Assembly: GCA_964019695.1 (NCBI GenBank)
Contig: CAXHUL010000501.1
Span: 329,676-393,675, forward strand
Origin: Loripinus fragilis
Lineage: Eukaryota > Mollusca > Bivalvia > Lucinida > Lucinidae
Length of the DNA stretch: 64,000 nucleotides
Direction of reading: 5' to 3'
Shown: piece after piece, positions 8,512-19,122 of the stretch
Layout of the letters: each line of letters opens with the position of its first letter
How positions within the stretch are numbered: position 1 is the first letter of the stretch
Notes under the pieces: generated by a model
The model's database searches: none
What the model saw: the letters and a program-made list of their open reading frames with translations, nothing else
Told to the model about the DNA's origin: nothing
Program-made: the position numbers and the translations under genes

Positions 8512-8736
8512 CTGCCAAGCTCACTGGCCCGTGCATTGAATTCATTCGCCATAAATGACACTGGTGATGCGATTTACAGCGACCCACACATGAGTTGCAC
8601 GTGCAAAACAAGCTTCTTGACAACTCCATTGGCGGTCGGAGTTCACACTGGCTGTTCGGCTTTTCCGTTTTACACTCCAACGAAACCGTTAATACGATTA
8701 CATATTAAATACAAAACTGTTTTTCCTAAGATATAA
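8512..8736 (+). CDS. putative 3'-terminal exon of an unrecognised gene
   Basis: Seen: an open frame of 74 codons begins directly after TTGATTTACAG, a plausible splice acceptor, and ends at TAA 8734-8736. Two canonical AATAAA hexamers follow, at 8763 and 8783. GC content is clearly above the flanks. The encoded peptide starts LPSSLARALNSF, contains CTC and later GCS (three cysteines in all), and ends in a basic, aromatic tail. I recognise no domain. Inferred: a terminal exon, because acceptor, open frame, composition rise and poly(A) signals line up. No upstream exon or donor was identified, so it may instead be a gene fragment. The minus-strand frame over the same bases is judged a shadow. 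Confidence 0.35.
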   Translation: MPSSLARALNSFAINDTGDAIYSDPHMSCTCKTSFLTTPLAVGVHTGCSAFPFYTPTKPLIRLHIKYKTVFPKI

Positions 8737-8762
8737 ATAATTTTTATATTTTAGATGTTTAT

Positions 8763-8788
8763 AATAAAATGTAAATATAAGCAATAAA
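8763..8788 (+). terminator. two AATAAA poly(A) signals
   Basis: AATAAA at 8763-8768 and 8783-8788, 27 and 47 bases after the stop of the 8512 exon. They end about 20 bases before the Harbinger insertion, which therefore sits at or just past the expected cleavage zone. Confidence 0.4.
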
Positions 8789-8805
8789 ATCTATTTTTGG
8801 TCTGT

Positions 8806-10763
8806 TAATGCCCCAGTCACACACACACTTACGTACTTTGACGGAGAGTTACGGATCAAACCGCAGTCATCCGCAGAAAAATTGAGGGCGTGGCCTAATT
8901 TCCTGAGGCGTAGTTACCTACAGTTGCGGGTAGTTACGGATGGTTAAGGATAAATGCGAACGTCAACGGTTAGATGCGTTACTTTGAACCTGCACGATGC
9001 GGACAGATACCAATAGATACGGACTACTTCCCTTACATTACCTTCTTTTACCTTTAGATACGAGTACATGCGAATAGATACCCACAAATGCGGACTGTTG
9101 CGTATGCCAGCATCCAGCATCATCTGCGCCCGCCGTCCTCAGCATATCATGAAGTGTAATACACGCATTCACCATGATCTCTACATTCTGCAGCTGTTGT
9201 CGAAGGGTTGTGAGTAGGCAGCCCCAGCGATTGGCCATTATGCCAAAGGCATTCTCAACGCATCGTCTGGCGCGAGAAAGGCGATAAGTGAAGACTCGTC
9301 CTGTTCCAGAGGTGCTGCAGCGAACGGCTTCATCATCCACTCGTTTGGAGCAAATGCGTAAATACGGTATGGCTGGTCGTCACCTGGCAGAGGTCCCTGT
9401 TGTGGGATATCGATGGAGTTGGTTATGACTGCGTCTCGCAATGTCGACTCATTCCACAGCTGGGCATCATATGCTCTCTTGGGGCTCCAACTTGGACCCA
9501 CGTAAACCTGTAGTTTGCGTCGAGGAGCGCAAGGAGCACAATTGAATGGTAACCCTTATAGTTGTAGAACTGGGACCCTCCATTTGTAGGACACCGTATG
9601 CGAATGTGCTTGCCATCCAAGGTACCTAGTACATGGGCTGGAGTAGCTTGCAGCAATCTCCTTCCTCCCTTCTGCTGTCGTAGGGTTGCTGACCACCTCA
9701 TCGTCATACTCATCCCAAATCGCCAGGCAGACGTCGGGACTAAAATGGAGATGGTGTTGTGTGGAACATAGAATAGATCCATTAAAGACTTGTAGGTGGC
9801 GGAGTGTTATGGCCACCTCCAGTCCAACCTCCAGTGAGTCTCCATTCCATGTGTCTTCCTTGTGAAGTCTCGGCGTGATTCGCTCCACCAAGTCAAGGAA
9901 CAACTGAGGGCTGAGGCGGGTAAAGTTGTGGAACGCCGCCACATCCTCGTTCCTCGAGAGCATCATGAGGTTTCCATACGCCCCTTGTTCTGGCCAAAGT
10001 GAGATCCAACGGCCAACCCACCACCTCCTTTGCCGACGACGTGCCACCCAGAGGCGCAAGAGCTGTGAATAGATGATAGTTAGGTTCATGTTGGACTGTA
10101 TGGCTTAGTCTCAGCATGAGCAGTCTTTGTTCATTATTCATGGTTGTAAAACTGATAACTGATTTGATGCCAATACTATACAATAAACATATACATGTAG
10201 TTCTTAAAACCTTCCCAGAATGCTAAGTAAACATGCTTATCGAACGCAAGAGGTCGTAACAATACGTATTTATCCATATTCGAGCAACTATTCGCATCTC
10301 TCCGCAACGATCTGCATAAATAGGTATCTGTCTGTATTGGAACGCAAGCTCTCCGTGTGTAAACGTTACTGAAAGTAACTGTCCGTAACAATTCGCTGAA
10401 CGAGATAGTAACTTACCGTTACTAAAGGTAACGATCCGAATAAAACCGTATCAGTCCGCAACTCTGGGTCGTTTGCGGAGTGATAGGTTTTGATACGTTT
10501 AGTTACGGATGAGATACGGATAAGATACGTATACTTACGTATGAATGCCTAGAGTTACGTATTATTGCGTTTTGTTCATCCGCAGAACTTTTTTGATATT
10601 TTTCAAAATTTGGGCGCGGATGGAACAGGTCTTGCGGATAAGATACGAACTGTTACGGACTGTGCGGATGAGATACGTATAGTTACGGAATGCACGGATC
10701 GATGCGGATGGGCTTTACGTATCATCCGCAGAGTCCGTAAGTGTGTGTGTGACTGGGGCATAA
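8806..10763 (-). mobile_element. PIF/Harbinger DNA transposon, non-autonomous, intact ends
   Basis: Terminal inverted repeats are TGCCCCAGTCACACACAC from 8809 and the exact complement GTGTGTGTGACTGGGGCA ending at 10760, extending inward to about 25 bases. Both ends are flanked by TAA (8806-8808 and 10761-10763), the 3-bp TWA duplication typical of PIF/Harbinger. Subterminal DNA at 8825-9060 and 10300-10740 is crowded with variants of TTACGGAT, GATACGTA and TCCGCAG. Those may be transposase-binding motifs. Only a broken transposase is present, and no Myb/SANT-like partner gene, so the copy must rely on enzymes from elsewhere. It is about 1.95 kb, short for an autonomous Harbinger. Confidence 0.92.
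9038..10089 (-). pseudogene. frameshifted PIF/Harbinger (HARBI1-like, DDE_Tnp_4) transposase
   Basis: Seen: consecutive minus-strand frames carry collinear pieces of one HARBI1-like nuclease. The order is an N-terminal region (FHNFTRLSPQLFLDLVERI), a helix with [32 protein letters not shown], then [56 protein letters not shown], and finally YRLSRARRCVENAFGIMANR. Known: in this family the catalytic acids are D in DGKHI, D in the DANYRF strand and E in VENAFGI. All three are present but lie in different frames. Breaks fall near 9795 (small deletion after LRHL), 9738, 9645, 9482 (extra base) and 9300. With at least five frame disruptions, no functional protein is made. Decay by neutral mutation after insertion is the simplest reading; the element ends remain intact. 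Confidence 0.9.
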
Positions 10764-10852
10764 TGGAATCATGAATACTTCGGGTCTCTTGCAAAGTTAA
10801 CTTGAAGCCCTTCACTAACTTTGCAAGAGACCCGAAATATTCATGATTCCAT
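10763..10852. repeat. 37-bp-arm hairpin abutting the Harbinger element
   Basis: Left arm at 10763-10799 runs ATGGAATCATGAATAC to GCAAAGTTA. The right arm at 10816-10852 is its complement with one mismatch. The loop is 16 bases. The arm starts on the last base of the Harbinger target duplication, so the transposon inserted at the edge of this hairpin. Any left-hand part of the hairpin element would be displaced to before 8806. Confidence 0.85.
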
Positions 10853-10882
10853 AAACATTCCAAAAATTGAATACATTTCTTA

Positions 10883-11570
10883 CACTACCGCCCATCTATT
10901 TGTCCTTGTCGAATTCGCGTTGAAAACGCATTAAAAACGCACGTAAAACGCATTAGTTTTCCAACGCGAATTTCGAAAATCCAATCAAAGCCCACTATCC
11001 ATATGCGTTGAACTGCAGTGCAACGCATTTACCTGTTAACCAATTAATAACTCAAGTATAGCAACGCAGTTCAACGTACAATTCGCGTTGAAACGCATGG
11101 TTGAACAGCCAATCAAAAAGGTTCAAGAGCGTTGCCAGATCTGTTACGTGTAAATCAATGATTATTTCATTATTGAAACCAAGACAACAGCGAAAACATT
11201 TTCCCCACAATGCGCTTTGTTTATTGTTTCCTTTTCTTTTTTGTGTCAATGGCACTCCCTCATTTTTGGCCATCGTTGCCAGATATTTCATGTCAGCTGA
11301 CTTCACATCCCATTGCATTTGTTTAACATCGGTTACAATTCCACTATGTGGACCAGTTCATCATGTTCAGTCCAACCATATCAAACAGGTTCGTGGATCT
11401 TTGTTATCAGGCCTAGGGATCAGGTTTCAGAACCTGAACCTGCTGCATTTTGATCAAATAACTGGCTTGAAGTCTTTATCGATCTATCTCTTCTTACTGG
11501 CTCAATTAAATTTAGGTCTTCAGATGGATAGGCTCCCAGTCCAAGCCTCACAGGAGGCACTGTGTTCGGA
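10883..11570 (+). repeat. Element 1 left unique terminal inverted repeat
   Basis: Matches the reverse complement of 22110-22799 with occasional substitutions; for example ATTAAAAACGC here corresponds to ATTGAAAACGC on the other side. The outer 200 bases are rich in variants of ACGCGAATT, AACGCATT and AACGCA, a set of short subterminal words in both orientations that could bind a transposase. Open frames of 188 residues (plus) and 88 residues (minus) run through it. Their counterparts in the other arm differ in length, and neither has a known domain, so they are not called as genes. Confidence 0.85.
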
Positions 11571-11593
11571 GAGAGAGAGAGAGAGAGAGAGTA
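11571..11593 (+). repeat. (GA)n tract at the TIR-satellite junction
   Basis: A GA dinucleotide run separates the unique arm from the first satellite monomers. The complementary CT run is at 22089-22110 on the other side. Confidence 0.9.
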
Positions 11594-12597
11594 GGCTGTT
11601 TAAACTGTGTCGGAACCTACCTGCCCGGCACTGTGTTGTAGGGGTGCAGGCTGCTTTAGTAATGTAGGAACCTACCTGCCGGGCACAGTGTAACAGGGGT
11701 GCAGCTGTATAAGCGGTGTCTGAACCTACCTGCCGGGCACTGTGTTACATGCAGTGATGCAGGCTGTTTAAGTAGTATAGGAACCTACCTGCCAGGCACT
11801 GTGTTGCAGGGGTGCAGACTGTTAAAGCAATGTTGGAGTCTACCTGCCGGGCACTGTGTTGCAGGGGTGCAGACTATTTCAGCAATGTCTGAACCTACCT
11901 GCCGGGCACTGTGTTGCAGTGGTGCATGGTGTTTAAGAAGTGTCGGAACATACCTGCCCGGCACTGTGTTGCAGGGGTGCAGACTGTATAAGTGGTGTCG
12001 GAACCTACCTGCTGGGAACTGTTTTACAGTGGTAAGGGCTGTTTAAGCGGTGTCAGAACCTACCTGCCGGGCTATGTGTTACAGTGGTGCAGACTGTTAA
12101 AGCAATGTCGGAACCTACCGCCCGGGCACTATGTTACAGTGGTGCAGGCTGTTTAAGCAATGTCAGAACATACCTGCCGGGCACTGTATTACAGTGATGC
12201 AGACTGTTTAAGCAATGTCAAAACCTACCTGCCGGGCACTGTGTTACAGTAGTGCAGACTTTTTAAGTGGTGTCAGAACCTTCATGCCGGGCACTGTGTT
12301 ACAGTGGTGCAGACTGTTTAAGCGGTGTCAGAACCTACCTGCCGGGCACTGTGTTACAGGGGTGCAAACTGTTTAAGCAGTGTCAGAACCTACCTTCCGG
12401 GCACTGTGTAACAGTGGTGCAGACTGTTTAAGCAGTGTCGGAACCTACCTGCCGGGCACTGTGTTACAGTTCGGATGACATATTAAGCGGTGTCAGAACC
12501 TACCTGCCGGGCACTGTGTTTCAGTGGTGAAGGCTGTTAAAGCGGTGTCGGAACCTACCTGCCGGGTACTGTGTTACAGTGGAGCAGGCTGTTTAAG

Positions 12598-12743
12598 TAA
12601 AAATAAACCAGTTTTAGATAATTCTGATTTTTGTTTAATAATTTTGATACGAAAATAAGACCAAATTCAGATTTTCAAAATCCTTTTTCTTTAGAAATAA
12701 AGATATCTCTGTTTTTGCCTGTATTGAGTTAAAACTGTTTAAG
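12598..12743 (+). repeat. 137-bp AT-rich insertion in the satellite with 9-bp target duplication, copy 1
   Basis: The array is interrupted after CTGTTTAAG by a unique AT-rich segment, starting TAAAAATAAACCAG and ending TTGAGTTAAAA. CTGTTTAAG then repeats and the monomer phase resumes. Removing the segment plus one CTGTTTAAG restores an uninterrupted array. Confidence 0.85.
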
Positions 12744-13788
12744 CAGTGTCAGAACCTACCTACCGGGCACTGTGTAACAGTGGTGCAGACTGTTTAAGCG
12801 GTATCCGAACCTACCTGCCGGGCACTGTGTTACAGTGGTGCAGACTGTTTAAGCATTTTCAGAACCTACCTGCCGGGCACTGTGTTGCAGGGGTGCAGAC
12901 TGTATAAGCGGTGTTGTAACCTACCTGCCGGTCACTGTGCTACAGTGGTGCAGGCTGTTTAAGCGGTGTCAGAACCTTCCTGCCGAGTACTGTGTTACAG
13001 TGGTGCAGGCTGTTTAAGCAATGTCAGAACCTACCTGCCGGTCACTGTGTTACAGTGGTGCAGACTGTTTAAGCAATTTGAGAACCTACCTGCCGGGCAC
13101 TGTGTTACAGGGGTGCAGGCTGTTCAAGTAGTGTCAGAATCTACCTGCTGGGCACTAGGTTACAGTGGTGAAGGCTGTTTTAGCAATGTCGGAGTCTACG
13201 TACCGGGCACTGTGTTACAGGGGTGCAGGCTGTTAAAGCGGTGTCGGAACCTACCTGCAGGGCACTGTGTTGCAGTGTTGCAGGCTGTTTAGGTAGTGTC
13301 AGAACCTACCTGCCAGGCTCTGTGTTACAGTGGTGAAAGCTGTTTTAGCAATGTTGGAACCTACCTGCCGGGCACTGTGTTACAGTGATGCAGGCTGTTT
13401 AAGCATTGTCGGAACCTACCTGCCAGGCACTGTGTTACAGGGGTGCAGGCTGTTATAGCATTGTCTGAACCTACCTACCATGCACTGTGTTGCAGGGGTG
13501 CAGGCTGTTTAAGCAATGGCAGAACCTACCTGCCGGGCACTGTGTTACAGGGGTGCAAACTGTTTAAGCAGTGTCAGAACCTACCTTCCGGGCACTGTGT
13601 AACAGTGGTGCAGACTGTTTAAGCAGTGTCGGAACCTACCTGCCGGGCACTGTGTTACAGTTCGGATGACATATTAAGCGGTGTCAGAACCTACCTGCCG
13701 GGCACTGTGTTTCAGTGGTGAAGGCTGTTAAAGCGGTGTCGGAACCTACCTGCCGGGTACTGTGTTACAGTGGAGCAGGCTGTTTAAG

Positions 13789-13934
13789 TAAAAATAAACC
13801 AGTTTTAGATAATTCTGATTTTTGTTTAATAATTTTGATACGAAAATAAGACCAAATTCAGATTTTCAAAATCCTTTTTCTTTAGAAATAAAGATATCTC
13901 TGTTTTTGCCTGTATTGAGTTAAAACTGTTTAAG
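13789..13934 (+). repeat. 137-bp insertion, copy 2
   Basis: Same segment and same flanking CTGTTTAAG words exactly 1,191 bases after copy 1, so it was copied as part of the higher-order unit. Confidence 0.85.
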
Positions 13935-16900
13935 CAGTGTCAGAACCTACCTACCGGGCACTGTGTAACAGTGGTGCAGACTGTTTAAGCGGTATCCGAA
14001 CCTACCTGCCGGGCACTGTGTTACAGTGGTGCAGACTGTTTAAGCATTTTCAGAACCTACCTGCCGGGCACTGTGTTGCAGGGGTGCAGACTGTATAAGC
14101 GGTGTTGTAACCTACCTGCCGGTCACTGTGCTACAGTGGTGCAGGCTGTTTAAGCGGTGTCAGAACCTTCCTGCCGAGTACTGTGTTACAGTGGTGCAGG
14201 CTGTTTAAGCAATGTCAGAACCTACCTGCCGGGCACTGTGTTACAGTGGTGCAGACTGTTTAAGCAATTTGAGAACCTACCTGCCGGGCACTGTGTTACA
14301 GGGGTGCAGGCTGTTCAAGTAGTGTCAGAATCTACCTGCTGGGCACTAGGTTACAGTGGTGAAGGCTGTTTTAGCAATGTCGGAGTCTACGTACCGGGCA
14401 CTGTGTTACAGGGGTGCAGGCTGTTAAAGCGGTGTCGGAACCTACCTGCAGGGCACTGTGTTGCAGTGTTGCAGGCTGTTTAGGTAGTGTCAGAACCTAC
14501 CTGCCAGGCTCTGTGTTACAGTGGTGAAAGCTGTTTTAGCAATGTTGGAACCTACCTGCCGGGCACTGTGTTACAGTGATGCAGGCTGTTTAAGCATTGT
14601 CGGAACCTACCTGCCAGGCACTGTGTTACAGGGGTGCAGGCTGTTATAGCATTGTCTGAACCTACCTACCATGCACTGTGTTGCAGGGGTGCAGGCTGTT
14701 TAAGCAATGGCAGAACCTACCTGCCGGGCTCTATGTTACAGTGGTGCAGACTGTTTAAGCGGTGTCGGAACCTACCTGCCTGGTACTGTGTTATAGTGGG
14801 GAAGACTGTTTAAGCGGTGTCGGAACCTACCTGCCGTGCACTGTGTTAAAGTGGTGAAGGCTGTTTTAGCAATGTCGGAGTCTACCTGCCGGGCACTGTG
14901 TTACAGTGGTAAAGGCTGTTTAAGAAGTGTCAGAACCTACCTACCGGGCATCTGTGTTGCAGGGGTGCAGACTGTTTCAGCAATGTCAGAACCTACCTGC
15001 GGGGCACTGTGTTGCAGGTGTGCAGACTGTTTAAGTAGTCTCAGAACCTACATGCCAGAACTGTGTTACAGTGGTGCAGGCTGGTTAAGCAGTGTCGGAA
15101 CCTACCTGCCGCGCACTGTGTTACAGTTGTGCAGGCTGTTTAAGCAATGTCAGAACCTACCTGCTGGGCACTGTGTTACAGTAGTGCAGACTTTTTAAGT
15201 GGTGTCATAACCTACATGCCGGGCACTGTGTTACAGTGGTGCAGACTGTTTAAGCGGTGTCAGAACCTACCTGCCAGGCACTGTGTTACAGGGGTGCAAA
15301 CTGTCTAAGCAGTGTCGGAACCTACCTACCGGGCACTGTGTTACAGTGGTGCAGACTGTTAAAGCGGTGTCAGAACCTACCTGCCGGGCTCTGTGTTACA
15401 GTGGTGCAGACTGTTTAAGCGGTGTCGGAACCTACCTGCCGGGCACTGTGTTACAGTGGGGAAGACTATTTAAGCAGTGTCAGAACCTACCTGCCGTGCA
15501 CTGTGTTACGGTGGTGAAGGCTGTTTTAGCAATGTCAGAGTCTACCTGCCAGGCACTGTGTTACGGTGGTAAAGACTGTTTGCGAAGTGTCAGAACCTAC
15601 CTACCGGGCACCTGTGTTGCAGGGGTGCAGACTGTTTCAGCAATGTCAGAACATACCTGCCAGGCACTGTATTACAGGGGTGCAGACTGTTTCAGTAGTG
15701 TCAGAACCTACCTGCCAGAACTGTGTTACAGTGGTGCAGGCTGGTTAAGTGGTGTCGGAACCTACCTGCCGGGCACTGTGTTACAGTGGTGCAGGCTGTT
15801 TAAGCAATGTTAGAACCTACCTGCTGGGTACTGTGTTACAGGGGTGCAGTCTGTTTAAGTAGTGATGGAACCTACCTACCAGGCACTGTGTTACAGTGAT
15901 GCAGGCTGTTTAAGTGGTGTCAGAACCTACCTGCCGGGCACTGTGTTACAGTGGTGCAGGCTGTTTAAGCGGTGTCGGAACCTACCTGCGGGGCACTGTG
16001 TTACAGGGGTGCAGGCTGTATAAGCCGTGTCGGAACCTACCTGCTTGGCACTTTGTTACAGTGGTGCAGGCTGTTTAAGTAGTGTCAGAACCTACCTGCC
16101 ATAGACTGTGTTACAGTGGTGAAAGCTGTTTCAGCAATGTCGGAGTCTACCTGCCGGGCACTGTGTTACAGTGGTACAGACTATTTAAGCGGTGTCGGAA
16201 CCTACCTGAAGGGCACTGTGTTACAGTGGTGCAGACTGTTTAAGCCATGTCGGAACCTACCTGCGGGGCACTGTGTTACAGTGATGCAGACTGTTTAAGC
16301 GGTGTCTGAACCTACCTACCGGACACTGTGTTACAGTGGTGCAGGCTGTTTAAGCTATGTCAGAACCTACCTGCGGGGCACTGTGTTACAGTGATGAAAG
16401 CTGTTTTAGCAATTTCAGAACCTACATGGCGGGTACTGTGTTACAGTGGTGAAAGCTGTTTTAACAATGTCAGAACCTACCTACCGGGCACTGTGTTATG
16501 GTGGTGCAGACTGTTTAAGCAATGTTGGAGTCTACCTGCTGGGCACTGTTTTTACAGTGGTGAAAGCTGTTTTAGCAATGTCGGAGTCTACCTGCTGGGC
16601 ACTGTGTTGCAGGGGTGCAGGCTGATTAAGTAATGTCAGAACCTACCTGCCGGGCACTGTGTTACAGTGATGAAAGCTGTTTAAGCAAAGTCGCAGTCTA
16701 CATGCAGGGCACTGTGTTACAGTGATGCAGGCTGTTTAAGCAGTGTCCGAACCTACCTGCCGGGCACTGTGTTACAGTGGTGCAGGCTGTTTAAGCTGTA
16801 TGAGAACCTACCTTCCGGGCACTGTGCACACAGGGTGCAAACTGTTTAAGCAGTGTCGGAACCTACCTACCGGGCACTGTGTTACAGTGGTGCAGGCTTT

Positions 16901-17725
16901 TTAAGCGGTGTCAGAACCTACCTGCCAGGCACTATGTTACAGTGGTGCAGGCTTTTTAAGCGGTGTCGGAACCTACCTGCCGGGCACTGTGTTACAGTGG
17001 TGCAGACTGTTTAAGCGGTGTCGGAACCTACCTGCCGGGCACTGTGTTACAGTGGTGAAAGCTGTTTTAGCAATGTCGGAGTCTACCTGCTGGGCACTGT
17101 GTTACAGTTATGCAGACTGTTTAAGAAGTGTCGGAACCTAACTGCCGGGCACTGCATTGCAGGGGTTCAGGCTGTTTAAGCTTGCAGGGGTTCAGGCTGT
17201 TTAAGCGGTGTCCGAACCAACCTGCCAGGCACTGTGTTGCAGGGGTGCAGACTGTTTAAGCGGTTTCGGAAGTTACCTGCAAGCACTGGTTTGCAGGGGT
17301 GCAGGCTGGTTAAGTGGTGTCCGAACCAACCTGCCAGGCACTGTGTTGCAGGGGTGCAGGCTGTTTAAGCGGTTTCTGAAGTTACCTGCAAGCACTGGTT
17401 TGCAGGGGTGCAGGCTGGTTAAGCGGTGTCGGAACCTCCCTCCGCGGCACTGTGGGGCTTGGGTGCAGGCTGTTTAAGTGGTGTTGGAAACTACCTCCCG
17501 GGCACTGTGGGGCAGGGGTTTAGGCTGTTTAAGCGGTTTCTGAAGTTACCTGCAAGCACTGGTTTGCAGGGGTGCAGGCTGGTTAAGCGGTGTCGGAACC
17601 TCCCTCCGCGGCACTGTGGGGCTTGGGTGCAGGCTGTTTAAGTGGTGTTGGAACCTACCTCCCCGGCACTGTGGGGCAGGCTGTTAAAGCGGTGTAGGAA
17701 CCTACCTCAAGGGCACTGTTGGGCC

Positions 17726-17925
17726 NNNNNNNNNNNNNNNNNNNNNNNNNNNNNNNNNNNNNNNNNNNNNNNNNNNNNNNNNNNNNNNNNNNNNNNNNNN
17801 NNNNNNNNNNNNNNNNNNNNNNNNNNNNNNNNNNNNNNNNNNNNNNNNNNNNNNNNNNNNNNNNNNNNNNNNNNNNNNNNNNNNNNNNNNNNNNNNNNNN
17901 NNNNNNNNNNNNNNNNNNNNNNNNN
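17726..17925. other. assembly gap (200 N)
   Basis: Exactly 200 unknown bases, probably a nominal gap size. Satellite orientation is plus before it and minus after it, so the inversion point of Element 1 and any central spacer or gene are missing. Confidence 0.98.
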
Positions 17926-18986
17926 GTTCGGACACTGCTTAAACAGCCTGCATCACTGTAACACAGTGCCCTGCATGTAGACTCCGACTTTGCTTTAACA
18001 GCTTTCAACACTGTAACACAGTGCCCGGCAGGTAGGTTCTGACATTGCTTAAACAGCCTGCACCCCTGCAACACAGTGCCCGGCAGGTAGACTCCGACAT
18101 TGCTAAAACAGCTTTCACCACTGTAAAAACAGTGCGCGGCAGGTAGACTTAAACATTTCTTAAACAGCCTGCACCACTATAACACAGTGCCCGGTAGGTA
18201 GGTTCTGACATTGCTAAAACAGCTTTCACCACTGTAACACAGTGCCCGGCATGTTGGTTCTGATATTGCTTAAACAGCCTGCACCACTGCAACACAGTGC
18301 CTGGCAGGTAGGTTCTGACATTGCTAAAACAGCTTTCACCACTGTAACACAGTGCCAGGCAGGTAGGTTCTGACATAGCTTAAACAGCCTGCACCACTGT
18401 AACACAGAGCCCGGCAGGTAGGTTCTGACATTGCTAAAACAGCCTGCACCCTTGCAACACAGTGCATGGTAGGTAGGTTCAGACAATGCTATAACAGCCT
18501 GCACCCCTGTAACACAGTGCCTGGCAGGTAGGTTCCAACAATGCTTTAAAACAGCCTGCATCACTGTAACACAGTGCCCAGCAGGTAGGTTCCGACATTG
18601 CTAAAACTGCTTTTACCACTGTAACACAGAGCCTGGCAGGTAGGTTCTGACACTACATAAACAGCCTGCAACACAGTGCCCGGCAGGTAGGTTCCAACAC
18701 CGCTTAAACAGCCTGCAGCCCTGTAACACAGTGCCCGGTACGTAGACTCCGACATGGCTAAAACACCCTTCACCACTGTAACCTAGTGCCCAGCAGGTAG
18801 GTTCCAACACCGCTTATATAGTCTGCACCCCTGCAACACAGTGCGTGGCAGGTAGGTTCTGACTATGCTTAAACAGCCTGCACCACTGTAACACAGTGCC
18901 CCGCAGGTAGGTTCGGACACCGCTTAAACAGTCTGCACCACTGTAACACAGTGCCTGGTAGGTAGGTTCTGACACTGCTTAATCAG

Positions 18987-19122
18987 TTTAAACTCAATAC
19001 AGGCAAAAACAGAGATATCTGAATTTCTAAAGAAAAAGGATTTTGAAAATCTGAATTTGGTCTTATTTTCCTATCAAAATTATTAAACAAAAATCAGAAT
19101 TACTAAAACTGGTTTATTTTTA
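18987..19122 (-). repeat. 137-bp-type insertion in the right array, copy 3
   Basis: Reverse-complement copy of the 12598 insertion (TTTAAACTCAATACAGGC to GGTTTATTTTTA). It is flanked by CTTAATCAG and CTTAAACAG, the complement of the 9-bp duplication with one substitution on one side. Confidence 0.85.

Larger units (their letters stand above)
12331..14720 (+). repeat. 1,191-bp higher-order duplication, two near-identical tandem units
   Basis: Positions 12331-13521 recur 1,191 bases downstream to about 14720 with only rare differences, such as CCGGTCACTG at 13038 versus CCGGGCACTG at 14229. Each unit is 19 monomers of 55 bp plus a 146-bp insertion (see the entries at 12598 and 13789). The near identity points to a recent duplication within the array. 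Confidence 0.9.
11594..17725 (+). repeat. 55-bp satellite array, left arm of Element 1
   Basis: About 110 tandem copies by length, read as GGAACCTACCTGCCGGG, CACTGTGTTACAGTGGTG, CAGACTGTTTAAGC and GGTGTC. Phase is kept at 55 bp over long distances. Variants include AGTCTACC for AACCTACC and GTTTTAGCAATG for GTTTAAGCGGTG. From about 17150 the monomers become a distinct GC-richer set (GAAGTTACCTGCAAGCAC, CCTCCCTCCGCGGCAC) with its own local duplications. Open frames such as 12966-13292 arise because the only frequent stop is the TAA in GTTTAAG; they are not genes. Confidence 0.95.

Noticed and set aside
11101..11667. 188-residue open frame in the left inverted repeat as a transposase
   Set aside because: No DDE/D motif or zinc finger is seen. 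The C-terminal part runs into the GA tract and satellite, and the counterpart in the other arm is only 137 residues long. The opposite-strand 88-residue frame is equally long-lived, so neither stands out.
11594..17725. CRISPR-like array of direct repeats
   Set aside because: Repeats are contiguous with no unique spacers, no cas genes are present, and the DNA is eukaryotic.
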